IMG/VR virus record: IMGVR_UViG_3300025009_000949
Span: 1 to 37,862 of that record
Length of the DNA: 37,862 nucleotides
Strand: one strand, 5' to 3'
Source of the DNA: a virus
A program made the position numbers and the translations under genes. Each line of letters begins with the position of its first letter. The first letter of the stretch is position 1. The notes beneath the pieces were generated by a model that had not been told where the DNA came from, did no database searches, and saw only the letters and a list, made by a program, of their open reading frames with translations. Below are positions 14,030 through 21,623 of the stretch, piece after piece.

Positions 14030-14749
14030 TTGAGTTTAACCGCTGATGCAATTGAAAAGATTTTACAACTGGCACCGATGGAGCAGGTACTTTTGAATGG
14101 TGTATCGTACCAGACCAAGCAACTTTATCGCAAAAGTGAACCTGCGCCTAAAGTTTTCACCACTCAAACGCTTGTTAGTCTGGTAGAACTCATCAACAAA
14201 GAACATAACCATAACAGATTAGACGATCTAATTATACATGTAGCAGATCCGACTGTAGTTGATGTGTACAGCGTACTAAGGGGAGACCTGGGACGGTTCC
14301 ATATTTACAAAGCTGTGGCAGAGTTACCACAGCAGATGTTCGAGCAGTATCAAGATTTAGAAAAAATGGTCATCGGGTTAAAATCAACTTTCGTTCAGTC
14401 TGATAACCGGGATGCACTTGTAACCTTGTTGGGTAATATCACGGAGGAAGCAGTAAAAACCAGTGCAGATGATGGTATCAGTCAGACAGTTACTGCTAAG
14501 ACAGGTATAGCTACTGTTAGCAAAGTGCCAGTCAATCCGATTCAACTGTTAGCACCTTACAGAACTTTCGTTGAAGTCGAACAGCCTGAAAGTGAGTTTT
14601 TACTGAGACTGCAGAACGGGCCAAAAGCAGCTATTTTTGAAGCTGACGGTGGAGCTTGGAAAATGGCTGCCAGGGCGAATATCAAGGCGTATTTCGAGGA
14701 CAAGCTTGCTGACCTGATTAGCCTGGGCAGTGTCGTTGTAACTGAATAG
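14030..14749 (+). CDS. conserved phage protein of unknown function
   Basis: 239 residues from TTG 14030 behind AAGGAGTG. Recognisable conserved stretches are TVTAKTGIATVSKVPVNP and PYRTFVEVEQPESEF followed by EADGGAWKMAA; I recall these from uncharacterised Firmicute phage early proteins but no function is known. The fold is probably alpha/beta. It follows the 'replication terminator' pair. Confidence 0.65.
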   Translation: MSLTADAIEKILQLAPMEQVLLNGVSYQTKQLYRKSEPAPKVFTTQTLVSLVELINKEHNHNRLDDLIIHVADPTVVDVYSVLRGDLGRFHIYKAVAELPQQMFEQYQDLEKMVIGLKSTFVQSDNRDALVTLLGNITEEAVKTSADDGISQTVTAKTGIATVSKVPVNPIQLLAPYRTFVEVEQPESEFLLRLQNGPKAAIFEADGGAWKMAARANIKAYFEDKLADLISLGSVVVTE

Positions 14750-14772
14750 TTAACAAAGGTAGGTAAAACAGC

Positions 14773-15060
14773 ATGAGATTAGTCAGTATTGTAGGTGTTG
14801 ATTATGCCATTAATCCTAATTTTTTGGAGATTGGCGACAAAGTAAAGTTAGTTAAAGAACCGGAGAATCAATTTGACAAAGAAGCTGTAAAGGCGCTTTT
14901 CCATGATAAGAAAGTCGGTTATGTTGCCAATAGCACTAAAACCGTTATGCGCGGGTGCCATAGTGCCGGTTACATCCTTGAAAGTGTCGGTGTGCATGGG
15001 TTGAACGCTGAAATCATCCTTAAGCATGAACATGGTTTGATTGCTCTGTTAGATAAATAA
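14773..15060 (+). CDS. HIRAN-domain protein
   Basis: 95 residues. The pattern VGVDYAINPNFLEIGDKVKL, EPENQFDKEAVKA, DKKVGYVAN matches HIRAN domains (EPxNxxDxxAV and kvGYva), which in HLTF/Rad5 bind the 3' end of single-stranded DNA. Stand-alone HIRAN proteins occur in bacteria and phages and probably recognise damaged or stalled DNA ends. ATG with AGGTAGG upstream. It ends the first early gene block. Confidence 0.8.
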   Translation: MRLVSIVGVDYAINPNFLEIGDKVKLVKEPENQFDKEAVKALFHDKKVGYVANSTKTVMRGCHSAGYILESVGVHGLNAEIILKHEHGLIALLDK

Positions 15061-15069
15061 TTAGCTTTG

Positions 15070-15160
15070 AACCTGCGAAGACGATGGCAACCTGTAACAT
15101 TGCTCGACCTCGGACCGCAGAGGGCAAACTCGTCACGATTCGGTGGAAGCCCGGCAGGTT
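15070..15160 (+). ncRNA. possible structured RNA in inter-operon leader
   Basis: AACCTGC (15070-15076) pairs with GCAGGTT (15154-15160). Inside, GACGA (15080-15084) pairs with TCGTC (15130-15134), enclosing GCAA/TTGC and CCTC/GAGG hairpins; a CAC/GTG hairpin follows. Together this is a compact five-helix fold in a non-coding gap. It matches no riboswitch or ribozyme consensus that I can recall. Some pairings may be chance. Confidence 0.4.
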
Positions 15161-15173
15161 TAAATATTAACTA

Positions 15174-15200
15174 AATTAAGGAGGTGCAAAGCTTATGTAG
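15174..15200 (+). promoter_or_regulatory. strong ribosome site followed by ATG-TAG start-stop
   Basis: TTAAGGAGGTG is followed at normal spacing by ATG TAG (15195-15200), a minimal start-stop reading frame. Reading through the TAG gives about 25 more codons in frame (SLMIYLTHSYKHTEIK and on), so it may be a small gene killed at codon 2 or a ribosome-parking regulatory element. Confidence 0.4.
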
Positions 15201-15252
15201 TCGCTAATGATTTACCTTACCCACTCTTATAAACATACAGAAATTAAAAATT

Positions 15253-15284
15253 GCGCCTCAGTCCGTTGTCGCGGTTAGAGGCGC
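15253..15284. promoter_or_regulatory. stable hairpin in leader
   Basis: GCGCCTC (15253-15259) and GAGGCGC (15278-15284) form a 7-bp GC-rich stem. A U-rich tract follows only on the minus strand, so it could terminate leftward transcription or act in the leader RNA of the 15330 operon. The rest of the 15061-15329 gap holds no gene. Confidence 0.45.
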
Positions 15285-15329
15285 CAACAAAAAATTATCC
15301 CACATTAATTATAACGGAGGTTTTACATT

Positions 15330-15854
15330 TTGGATATTAATTTAAATGTGACTATAAATGCACCGGAATTGTGCGCTTCGCTTAATAATCTTGCTGCATC
15401 CTTAGCTATGAGCAAGACTACTGGATTTGTTGCTGATACCACTACCGATAAATCCAATTTTACTTTTAAACTTGCCGATACAGCTGCCGCTGGCGAACCT
15501 GTTACCCATAACGCTGAAACCGTTGATTTGCCGACAACTGACAGGAATGATGATGCTACACGGGTAGAACCTCCCGCTGTTACCGATAAGCCGGAAACAA
15601 CCGAAACAACGAATGGCAATCCTGCTCAGGATACCGACGAAGCTGATAGTAAACCAGCTACCGAGGAACCGCCGAAAGAGGAAGTGCAAAAAGTTGAGCT
15701 TGAGGTAATACGCGGCATTCTCAAAGGGAAAGTCGAAGCCGGCAAAAAGGATAAAGTGGCTGCTTTCCTTGCCTCTTACGATGTCAAGAAGTTAACCGAC
15801 ATTCCCGCTGATAAATTCACCACTGAAATGCAGGCGAAAGCTGAGGCGATATAG
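15330..15854 (+). CDS. phage protein with acidic disordered linker
   Basis: 174 residues, TTG 15330 behind ACGGAGG. There is a short N-terminal segment, then a long Thr/Pro/Glu/Asp-rich low-complexity linker (about residues 50-115, e.g. TDKPETTETTNGNP), then a C-terminal domain (VIRGILKGKVEAGKKDKVAAFLASYDV, in two pieces) with a 'G-K-K-DKVAAFL' helix pair. Proteins of this layout precede DUF2800 genes in Firmicute phages. Role unknown, perhaps a recombination accessory protein. Confidence 0.65.
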   Translation: MDINLNVTINAPELCASLNNLAASLAMSKTTGFVADTTTDKSNFTFKLADTAAAGEPVTHNAETVDLPTTDRNDDATRVEPPAVTDKPETTETTNGNPAQDTDEADSKPATEEPPKEEVQKVELEVIRGILKGKVEAGKKDKVAAFLASYDVKKLTDIPADKFTTEMQAKAEAI

Positions 15855-17027
15855 TTGGGAGATCATGCAAAGCTTTCCCCTTCGGGGGCCAGTCGCTGGA
15901 TGAAATGTACTCCTTCCGCAATGCTTGAACAGAACTTTCCCAGGGAGAGCAGCAACTACGCTGAAGAAGGTACACATGCACACAAACTGGCTGACTTGAT
16001 ACTGAGTAAGCAGCTAGTGGGTAATATTAAACCAGCAGCGTTTAAAAAGAAACTTGCAGACCTACACGCGAACGCTTTTTACAACGCTGAAATGGAAGAG
16101 TCAGTAGGGTTATACACCACTCAGGTTACCGAAAAATACATGGCGCTGAAAAAGGATTGTCCTGATACGCTGGTACTGTTGGAGCAGAAACTTGATTTCT
16201 CTCCGTGGGTGCCTGGTGGGTTTGGCACCGGTGACGTTGTACTGGTAGCCGATGGGGTATTAGAAGTAATCGACTTGAAGTATGGAAAAGGGGTGCCGGT
16301 ATCAGCAGAAGGTAACCCACAGATGCGTTTATACGGGCTGGGAGCTATCAGTGCTTACGAAATGTTGTATGAGTTTGCTACCATTCGCATGACCATTATG
16401 CAACCGCGCCTGGACAGCGTATCGACTGAAGAAATGTCTGTAGCAGATCTACTTGCTTGGGCAGATGCCGAAGTAGTGCCTAAAGCTAAAATGGCCGATT
16501 CTGGTGAGGGTGAATTTTGCGCAGGTAAGCACTGCCAGTTTTGCAAGGCACGTAATACCTGCAGGGCAAGGGCAGAGTACAATCTGGAGTTAACTAAATA
16601 CGACTTTAAAACTCCGGCGCTGCTAGATGAATCGGAGATAGCGGATATTTTGGGCAGGTTAGAAGAACTGACAAGCTGGGCAGGTCATATCCAGTCATAT
16701 GCTCTGGATCAAGCTGTGAATCATGATGTCAAGTGGCCAGGGTGGAAGCTTGTTGAGGGTAGGAGTAACCGCAAAATAACTGATAAAGACGCTGCCGCAA
16801 TGCTGCTTATAAAAGCTAAGTATAAGTACAAACAGGTGTATAAACCTAAAGAGCTTTTAGGCATAGGTGACTTGGAAAAAGAAATCGGTAAAAAGAACTT
16901 TAGCGCTTTGCTGGGTGAATTTATTATTAAACCTGCAGGCAAACCTACTTTGGTGCCGGAAAGTGACAGAAGGCCGGAGATACAATCAATGGATTCTGCA
17001 AAGTCTGATTTTGACGGGTTGGATTGA
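15855..17027 (+). CDS. DUF2800 nuclease (PD-(D/E)XK, RecB/Cas4-like)
   Basis: 390 residues, TTG 15855. EEGTHAH (37-43), GTGDVVLV (about 124) and VIDLKYGKG (about 137) form the PD-(D/E)XK nuclease core of the RecB/Cas4 group. A late Cys cluster, CAGKHCQFCKARNTC (about 222-236), probably completes a 4Fe-4S site as in Cas4/AddB. Such phage proteins act with a DUF2815 single-strand-binding partner in end resection and recombination; the direct gene neighbour is DUF2815. The activity is inferred from family and motifs. Confidence 0.88.
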   Translation: MGDHAKLSPSGASRWMKCTPSAMLEQNFPRESSNYAEEGTHAHKLADLILSKQLVGNIKPAAFKKKLADLHANAFYNAEMEESVGLYTTQVTEKYMALKKDCPDTLVLLEQKLDFSPWVPGGFGTGDVVLVADGVLEVIDLKYGKGVPVSAEGNPQMRLYGLGAISAYEMLYEFATIRMTIMQPRLDSVSTEEMSVADLLAWADAEVVPKAKMADSGEGEFCAGKHCQFCKARNTCRARAEYNLELTKYDFKTPALLDESEIADILGRLEELTSWAGHIQSYALDQAVNHDVKWPGWKLVEGRSNRKITDKDAAAMLLIKAKYKYKQVYKPKELLGIGDLEKEIGKKNFSALLGEFIIKPAGKPTLVPESDRRPEIQSMDSAKSDFDGLD

Positions 17028-17740
17028 TGGCGTACGGAGATTGGAAATGTCCAGAAGGTTGTAAAGGTGTACCTATATATGGTTACACATGCCCGGACGA
17101 TTTGGCACCTGATGAACCGTGCCCGCTTGGAATATTAGAAGACGAAATTGAGGATAAAAAGGAGACTAAAAAATATATGGCAACAGATAAAAAAGACACT
17201 AAAATCGTTATTGGCCCGTTAAGACTGAGTTACCCGAAACTGTTCGTGCCTGAGGAAAATGACCAGGGCGTTTTGAAGTATGGTGCTGCTTTCTTGGTGC
17301 CTAAGTCGGACACTAAGACAATTGCAGCTATCAACGCCGCTGTGGAGGCCGCAAAGACAGCAGGCGTAGCGGATAAGTGGAAGAACAAAGTCCCGCCTAA
17401 TCTGAAAATGCCTTTGCGCGATGGGGATACAGAGAAAGATGCGCCGGAATATGCGGGCCACATGTTCTTCAACGCTAACAGCAATAACAAACCTATTGTT
17501 CTGGACAGGGCCAAGAATAAGCTTGATGAAGACAAATTCGGGGATGTTATTTACGCAGGTTGTTACGTATATGGCAGCTTTAACGCTTTTGCTTTTGACG
17601 CCAAGGGTAACAAAGGCGTGGCGTTAGGATTGCAAGGCGTGATGAAGTGGGCAGACGGTGAACGCTTGGCCGGTGGCGGATCAGTGGCAGACTTTGATGG
17701 TATCGAAGCCGAAGTTGATACCGACGATATGGGATTATAA
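17027..17740 (+). CDS. DUF2815 ssDNA-binding-like protein with Cys-rich N-terminal extension
   Basis: 237 residues from ATG 17027 (TGATG overlap with the upstream stop). The DUF2815 domain starts near residue 51 at MATDKKDTKIVIGPLRLSYP and runs to VALGLQGVMKWADGE. This family is predicted to be an OB-fold, SSB-like recombination partner. The first 50 residues form a separate piece (WKCPEGCKGVPIYGYTC...EPCPLG) with four Cys, a likely zinc knuckle. The internal ATG 17177 is preceded by AAAGGAG, so a short DUF2815-only form may also be made. The acidic end TDDMGL resembles an SSB-type tail. Confidence 0.85.
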   Translation: MAYGDWKCPEGCKGVPIYGYTCPDDLAPDEPCPLGILEDEIEDKKETKKYMATDKKDTKIVIGPLRLSYPKLFVPEENDQGVLKYGAAFLVPKSDTKTIAAINAAVEAAKTAGVADKWKNKVPPNLKMPLRDGDTEKDAPEYAGHMFFNANSNNKPIVLDRAKNKLDEDKFGDVIYAGCYVYGSFNAFAFDAKGNKGVALGLQGVMKWADGERLAGGGSVADFDGIEAEVDTDDMGL

Positions 17741-17757
17741 GCTAATTAGTTAATTAT

Positions 17758-17787
17758 CAGGCGGGTAGCAGTTTTGTTACCTGCCTG
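17758..17787 (+). promoter_or_regulatory. 13-bp hairpin between DUF2815 and next gene
   Basis: CAGGCGGGTAGCA and TGTTACCTGCCTG pair over 13 bp with two G-U pairs around a GTTT loop. There is no T run after it, so it is probably an RNA-processing or stability hairpin, or an attenuator, rather than a classical terminator. It ends just before the ribosome site of the next gene. Confidence 0.55.
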
Positions 17788-17808
17788 TGTTGAAAGGATT
17801 TGAACGGT

Positions 17809-18369
17809 TTGGAAGCCGATATCTGCAAAATACCTTGTGAAGAATGCACCTTTAAATGTCACCATCTTGTTAAAGCTCACAGGAAACTACAAGTTAAACC
17901 GGTTGTAGACGGTTATGCAGTCCTGATTACAGATAAAGAAGGTAAATTGCTTGATGTTGAAGATCTGTATTGCAACGATGATGGTGTACGCGATTGTATC
18001 GAAGGTGGGGGCACTAAGGAAGAATTTGACTATGCATACGAGCATAAAGACGCTAAGTTTGTTTTATTCTTTGCCTACGTTACTGAGGAAGTAGGTACCT
18101 ATGAATATAGAGATTATGAGAGCAGCGCTCAGAGTATCCAAGAAGTTGTGCTCGTAGGTGACTATCAAGAACATTTTAAGCGACAGATATTAAAATTAGC
18201 TGAATACGCTAATTATACAGCAAAAACAGAAGCTAAAGTCTTAAATCAAGACGGTGATTTTTTGGATATGTGCGGTCAGTACCAAGAATTTTATGGTGAG
18301 TGCATTATCCTACCAGAAACTTGGAGTAACGCTAAACCGATCAATGTTACCGATTTATGGGAGGATTAA
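17809..18369 (+). CDS. hypothetical protein
   Basis: 186 residues from TTG 17809, 10 nt after AAAGGA; another TTG at 17800 is too close. The N-terminus is Cys/His rich (CKIPCEECTFKCHHLVKAH), likely zinc binding, followed by alpha/beta sequence with many acidic residues (DYAYEHKDAKFVLFFAYVTE). No family recognised. Its end overlaps the start of the DUF4326 gene by 13 nt. Confidence 0.6.
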   Translation: MEADICKIPCEECTFKCHHLVKAHRKLQVKPVVDGYAVLITDKEGKLLDVEDLYCNDDGVRDCIEGGGTKEEFDYAYEHKDAKFVLFFAYVTEEVGTYEYRDYESSAQSIQEVVLVGDYQEHFKRQILKLAEYANYTAKTEAKVLNQDGDFLDMCGQYQEFYGECIILPETWSNAKPINVTDLWED

Positions 18370-19016
18370 AAACTAAAGTAGTTCACTGCAAAAAGCGAAA
18401 GTTTGATGTTTACATCGGCAGGCCATCCAAGTGGGGTAATCCTTTCTTTATCGGCAAGGACGGATCGCGGCAAGCAGTTATTGACAAGTACGAAAAATAC
18501 ATCTTGTCAAGGCCGGATTTGCTGGCTGACTTGCATGAACTAAGAGGGAAGACGCTTGGATGCTGGTGTAAACCTAAACTCTGTCACGGTGATGTTTTAG
18601 CTAAATTAGCGGATAGTTTGGAGGTTGATGATTTGGGGGATTGGTTTTTCGGTAAAGATTGTGCTTCACAAACAATGCTCAACGATGCTTTTGCTTGTAA
18701 AAGAGATTCCAAGTTTTACGTATGTTGTCCGGAAAGTTGCCCGCTTGAAAAAGAAATTGTTAAGAAAATAGTCCAGGTCACCTTTGCGGGTAACAACGAA
18801 GTAAGATATGACTTCTTCACCGACTTGGATCTAAATGTCGGGGAGGATGTTGTTTGTCACACTGTCAGAGGCTTTGGCATCGGTAGGGTTGTCGGGCATG
18901 TTGAAACTTCTACTAAAGCGAGAGATTGGATTGTTCAGAAAGTTGATGTAGAGAGATACAAAGCACTTGTTGAGCGTGACAGACAGGCACGGGAAATCGA
19001 TGATATGTTGGGGTAG
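18357..19016 (+). CDS. DUF4326 protein with extra C-terminal domain and DDMLG tail
   Basis: 219 residues. Residues 8-85 match DUF4326: GRPSKWGNPFFIG (21-33), a Y-x-x-YI helix, and LGCWCKPKLCHGDVLAKLAD (67-86). The Cys/His cluster suggests metal binding. Family members normally end about here. The remaining 130 residues add a second Cys-rich unit and a beta-barrel-like stretch (GEDVVCHTVRGFGIGRVVGH) with no assigned family. It ends REIDDMLG, a tail shared with four other proteins in this window. ATG 18357 has no clear ribosome site, so coupling to the upstream gene is likely. Confidence 0.75.
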   Translation: MGGLKTKVVHCKKRKFDVYIGRPSKWGNPFFIGKDGSRQAVIDKYEKYILSRPDLLADLHELRGKTLGCWCKPKLCHGDVLAKLADSLEVDDLGDWFFGKDCASQTMLNDAFACKRDSKFYVCCPESCPLEKEIVKKIVQVTFAGNNEVRYDFFTDLDLNVGEDVVCHTVRGFGIGRVVGHVETSTKARDWIVQKVDVERYKALVERDRQAREIDDMLG

Positions 19017-19025
19017 GTGATAAAT

Positions 19026-19493
19026 TTGTTTGGTGATGGGTGTGATTCGAGGGTTATCAGAGCAGGGGCGTATGTTTGTAAAAATGGTTTTTCACACTAC
19101 CCTTGTACGCCTGCAAACTGTACTAAAGAGGTAAAAATTATCGACACTGATAAACTTGCCGGTAAAGTATTTCAGCATTTTAAAGGTGGCATTTATTTAG
19201 TTTTAAACGTTGACAACTACACGCATACAGTTAAGTATATGCGGTTATCCGACAAAGAAATATTTGATAGGGATTTTGACGAATTTACAGGTAATAAAGA
19301 GTTACCCAGTGGTGAGGTTGTTAAACGGTTTAGATTGTTGGACGGTTACAGCTTCACCGATGGCGCGCAAAATGAGCGGGAGCGCATATTGGATTTGATT
19401 GACCATGAGATTGAAAATCCTCACAAAGACCGCGACATGGATTATGGTTTATATAGAGCTAAAAAGCTAATCGAAAAGTCAGTGGGTGATTAG
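19026..19493 (+). CDS. DUF1653-containing protein
   Basis: 155 residues from TTG 19026 (GTG 19017 is an alternative). The central block FQHFKGGIYLVLNVDNYTHT and VKYMRLSDKEIFDRDFDEF matches DUF1653, a small beta domain found in bacterial and phage proteins, function unknown. A Cys pair and an N-terminal C-x-PANC motif precede it. The ribosome site lies inside the MLG-stop codons of the upstream gene. Confidence 0.75.
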   Translation: MFGDGCDSRVIRAGAYVCKNGFSHYPCTPANCTKEVKIIDTDKLAGKVFQHFKGGIYLVLNVDNYTHTVKYMRLSDKEIFDRDFDEFTGNKELPSGEVVKRFRLLDGYSFTDGAQNERERILDLIDHEIENPHKDRDMDYGLYRAKKLIEKSVGD

Positions 19494-19667
19494 ATGGATG
19501 TTAGTTATATGATCCAGCAGATGCAACTGCAGAAGTGCATCGGAGAACTTAGAGCTTTAGCAGTTAGCTTTTTTATACCTACTGGAGAAAAAGGTGGGGA
19601 AATGTACGACAAAATGAAGCCTACCATAGAAAAAATGATCGAAGAACTTGAAAATGAGTGTGGTTAA
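19494..19667 (+). CDS. small helical protein (57 residues)
   Basis: ATG 19494 follows the upstream stop directly and its own stop abuts the DNA polymerase ATG. It reads MDVSYMIQQMQLQKCIGELR, then helices ending IEKMIEELENECG. The tight packing on both sides supports a real gene. Its position just ahead of the polymerase suggests a replication accessory, but nothing proves it. Confidence 0.6.
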   Translation: MDVSYMIQQMQLQKCIGELRALAVSFFIPTGEKGGEMYDKMKPTIEKMIEELENECG

Positions 19668-21623
19668 ATGACAGTCCTCAGTATAGATTTAGAAACCTTT
19701 TCCAGTGTCGATATAAAAACCTGCGGTGCTTACAAATATGTAGCGTCGCCGGATTTTGAAATATTACTTTTCGGGTATGCGATTGAAGACGGGCCAGTTC
19801 ATGTTGTAGATTTAGCAAACGGTGAAGAAATACCACTTGTTATACAGATTCTTCTAACCGGTGAAGAGATAACAAAAACCGCTTATAACGCTAATTTTGA
19901 ACGCTTATGCCTAAATAAACACTTCAGTATAAAACATCCGATTGATCAATGGAAATGTACTGCAGTCCATGCCTTGACTTTAGGACTACCGGGCACATTG
20001 GATGCGGTTGCAAAGGTTTTAAACATGGAGCAGCAAAAAGACACTTCGGGTAAGGCGCTAATTAGGTACTTCTGCCAACCATGCAAGCCAACCAAAGCTA
20101 ACGGGTTTAGGACAAGAAACCTGCCAGAACATGCACCTGAGAAGTGGGAACAGTTTAAGGAATACTGCCGGCAGGACGTTGTTGTTGAACGGGATATAAG
20201 AAAAAGGCTTGAAAAGTATCCCGTCCCTGCTGCAGAACATAAATTGTGGTGCCTTGACCAAAAGATTAACGATACGGGAATCAGGATTGATCAGCAGCTT
20301 GTTACTAACGCTATCGCTTGTGACTTGGAATTCCAACAACGGAAAACGGAAGAAGCTAAAAAGCTGACGGGCCTACAAAATCCGAATAGTGTATCACAGC
20401 TTAAGGATTGGATATTTGGTCATGAGTGGATCACGGTTGACAGTCTTAATAAAGAGACTGTTACAGAGTTAATCAAAACTACTAAGAACGAAACTGTTAA
20501 AAAGATGCTTGAATTAAGGCAAGAAATGGCCAAAACAAGCGTCAAGAAATACGACGCCATGGTACGGGCTGTTCGGGACGATGGACGGGTAAGGGGTTTG
20601 TTTCAGTTTTGCGGAGCTAACAGAACTTGGAGATGGGCTGGGAGAATTGTTCAATTTCAAAATTTACCCAAAAATAGTATGAAAGACTTGGACATGGCCA
20701 GGCAGATTGTCAGGAGTGGCGACTTTGAAACTTTAGAAATGCTTTTTGATAGTGTGCCAAATGTTCTTAGTCAATTGATTAGAACTGCTTTCATCCCGTC
20801 TGACGGTTGTATATTTCTTGTATCAGACTTCAGCGCGATTGAGGCCAGGGTGATAGCTTGGTTAGCTAATGAGCAGTGGCGTATGGAGGTTTTCCGTACT
20901 CACGGGAAAATATACGAGGCATCTGCTAGTCAAATGTTCAAAGTGCCGTTGGAGTCTATTACCAAAGCTAATCCACTCAGACAAAAAGGGAAAATAAGTG
21001 AGTTGGCCTTGGGCTATGCCGGTGGTGTTGGTGCTTTGGTGACTATGGGAGCACTTAAGCAAGGACTGACTGAGAAAGAGCTGCCAGGGCTAGTCAGTAC
21101 GTGGCGGGCAGCTAATCCGGCAATAACGCGACTGTGGAAAGATGTTGAAAAAGCGGCCATAAGTGCCGTCAAGGATAAGAAAATAGTGCAGTTGCAGTAT
21201 GGTTTAGTTTTTAGCTTTGAGTCAGGTATTTTGTTTATCAAGTTACCTTCGGGCCGGAGATTGGCGTATTACAAAGCCGCTGTGGAGAATGATGCAAGGT
21301 TTAATAGACCGAAATTAACTTACTGGGGTATGGATCAAGTCAAGAAAGTGTGGACTAAGATTGATACATATTCTGGGAAATTAGTTGAAAATTTGGTGCA
21401 AGCGGTAGCGAGGGACTGCCTTGCTGAAGCACTTATTCGTGTAGATGCTGCAGGTTACAGAATTGTTAGCCACGTCCATGATGAAATAGTATGCGATGTA
21501 CCTATCGGGCAGGGCAGCTTGGAAGAGCTTAACGAGATAATGGGACAACCTATCTCCTGGGCGCCGGGGTTACCTGTACCGGCAGACGGCTTTAGTGGAT
21601 TTTATTATAAGAAGGATGATTGA
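19668..21623 (+). CDS. family A DNA polymerase (phage PolI type)
   Basis: 651 residues. The N-terminus has the 3'-5' exonuclease start SIDLETFSSVD (DxE, residues 5-15). The polymerase palm shows motif A DFSAIEARVIAW (about 387), the fingers helix GKISELALGYAGG (about 441), and motif C HVHDEIVCDVP (about 602), with the catalytic Asp in HDE. It is a replicative or gap-filling polymerase typical of Firmicute phages, shorter than bacterial PolI because the 5'-3' exonuclease domain is absent. Its stop overlaps the start of the methyltransferase gene. Confidence 0.95.
   Translation: MTVLSIDLETFSSVDIKTCGAYKYVASPDFEILLFGYAIEDGPVHVVDLANGEEIPLVIQILLTGEEITKTAYNANFERLCLNKHFSIKHPIDQWKCTAVHALTLGLPGTLDAVAKVLNMEQQKDTSGKALIRYFCQPCKPTKANGFRTRNLPEHAPEKWEQFKEYCRQDVVVERDIRKRLEKYPVPAAEHKLWCLDQKINDTGIRIDQQLVTNAIACDLEFQQRKTEEAKKLTGLQNPNSVSQLKDWIFGHEWITVDSLNKETVTELIKTTKNETVKKMLELRQEMAKTSVKKYDAMVRAVRDDGRVRGLFQFCGANRTWRWAGRIVQFQNLPKNSMKDLDMARQIVRSGDFETLEMLFDSVPNVLSQLIRTAFIPSDGCIFLVSDFSAIEARVIAWLANEQWRMEVFRTHGKIYEASASQMFKVPLESITKANPLRQKGKISELALGYAGGVGALVTMGALKQGLTEKELPGLVSTWRAANPAITRLWKDVEKAAISAVKDKKIVQLQYGLVFSFESGILFIKLPSGRRLAYYKAAVENDARFNRPKLTYWGMDQVKKVWTKIDTYSGKLVENLVQAVARDCLAEALIRVDAAGYRIVSHVHDEIVCDVPIGQGSLEELNEIMGQPISWAPGLPVPADGFSGFYYKKDD

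Noticed and set aside
15110-15160. Cyclic-di-GMP riboswitch
   Set aside because: GCAGAGGGCAAAC is faintly like the GEMM-I core, but the GAAA tetraloop and its receptor arrangement are missing.
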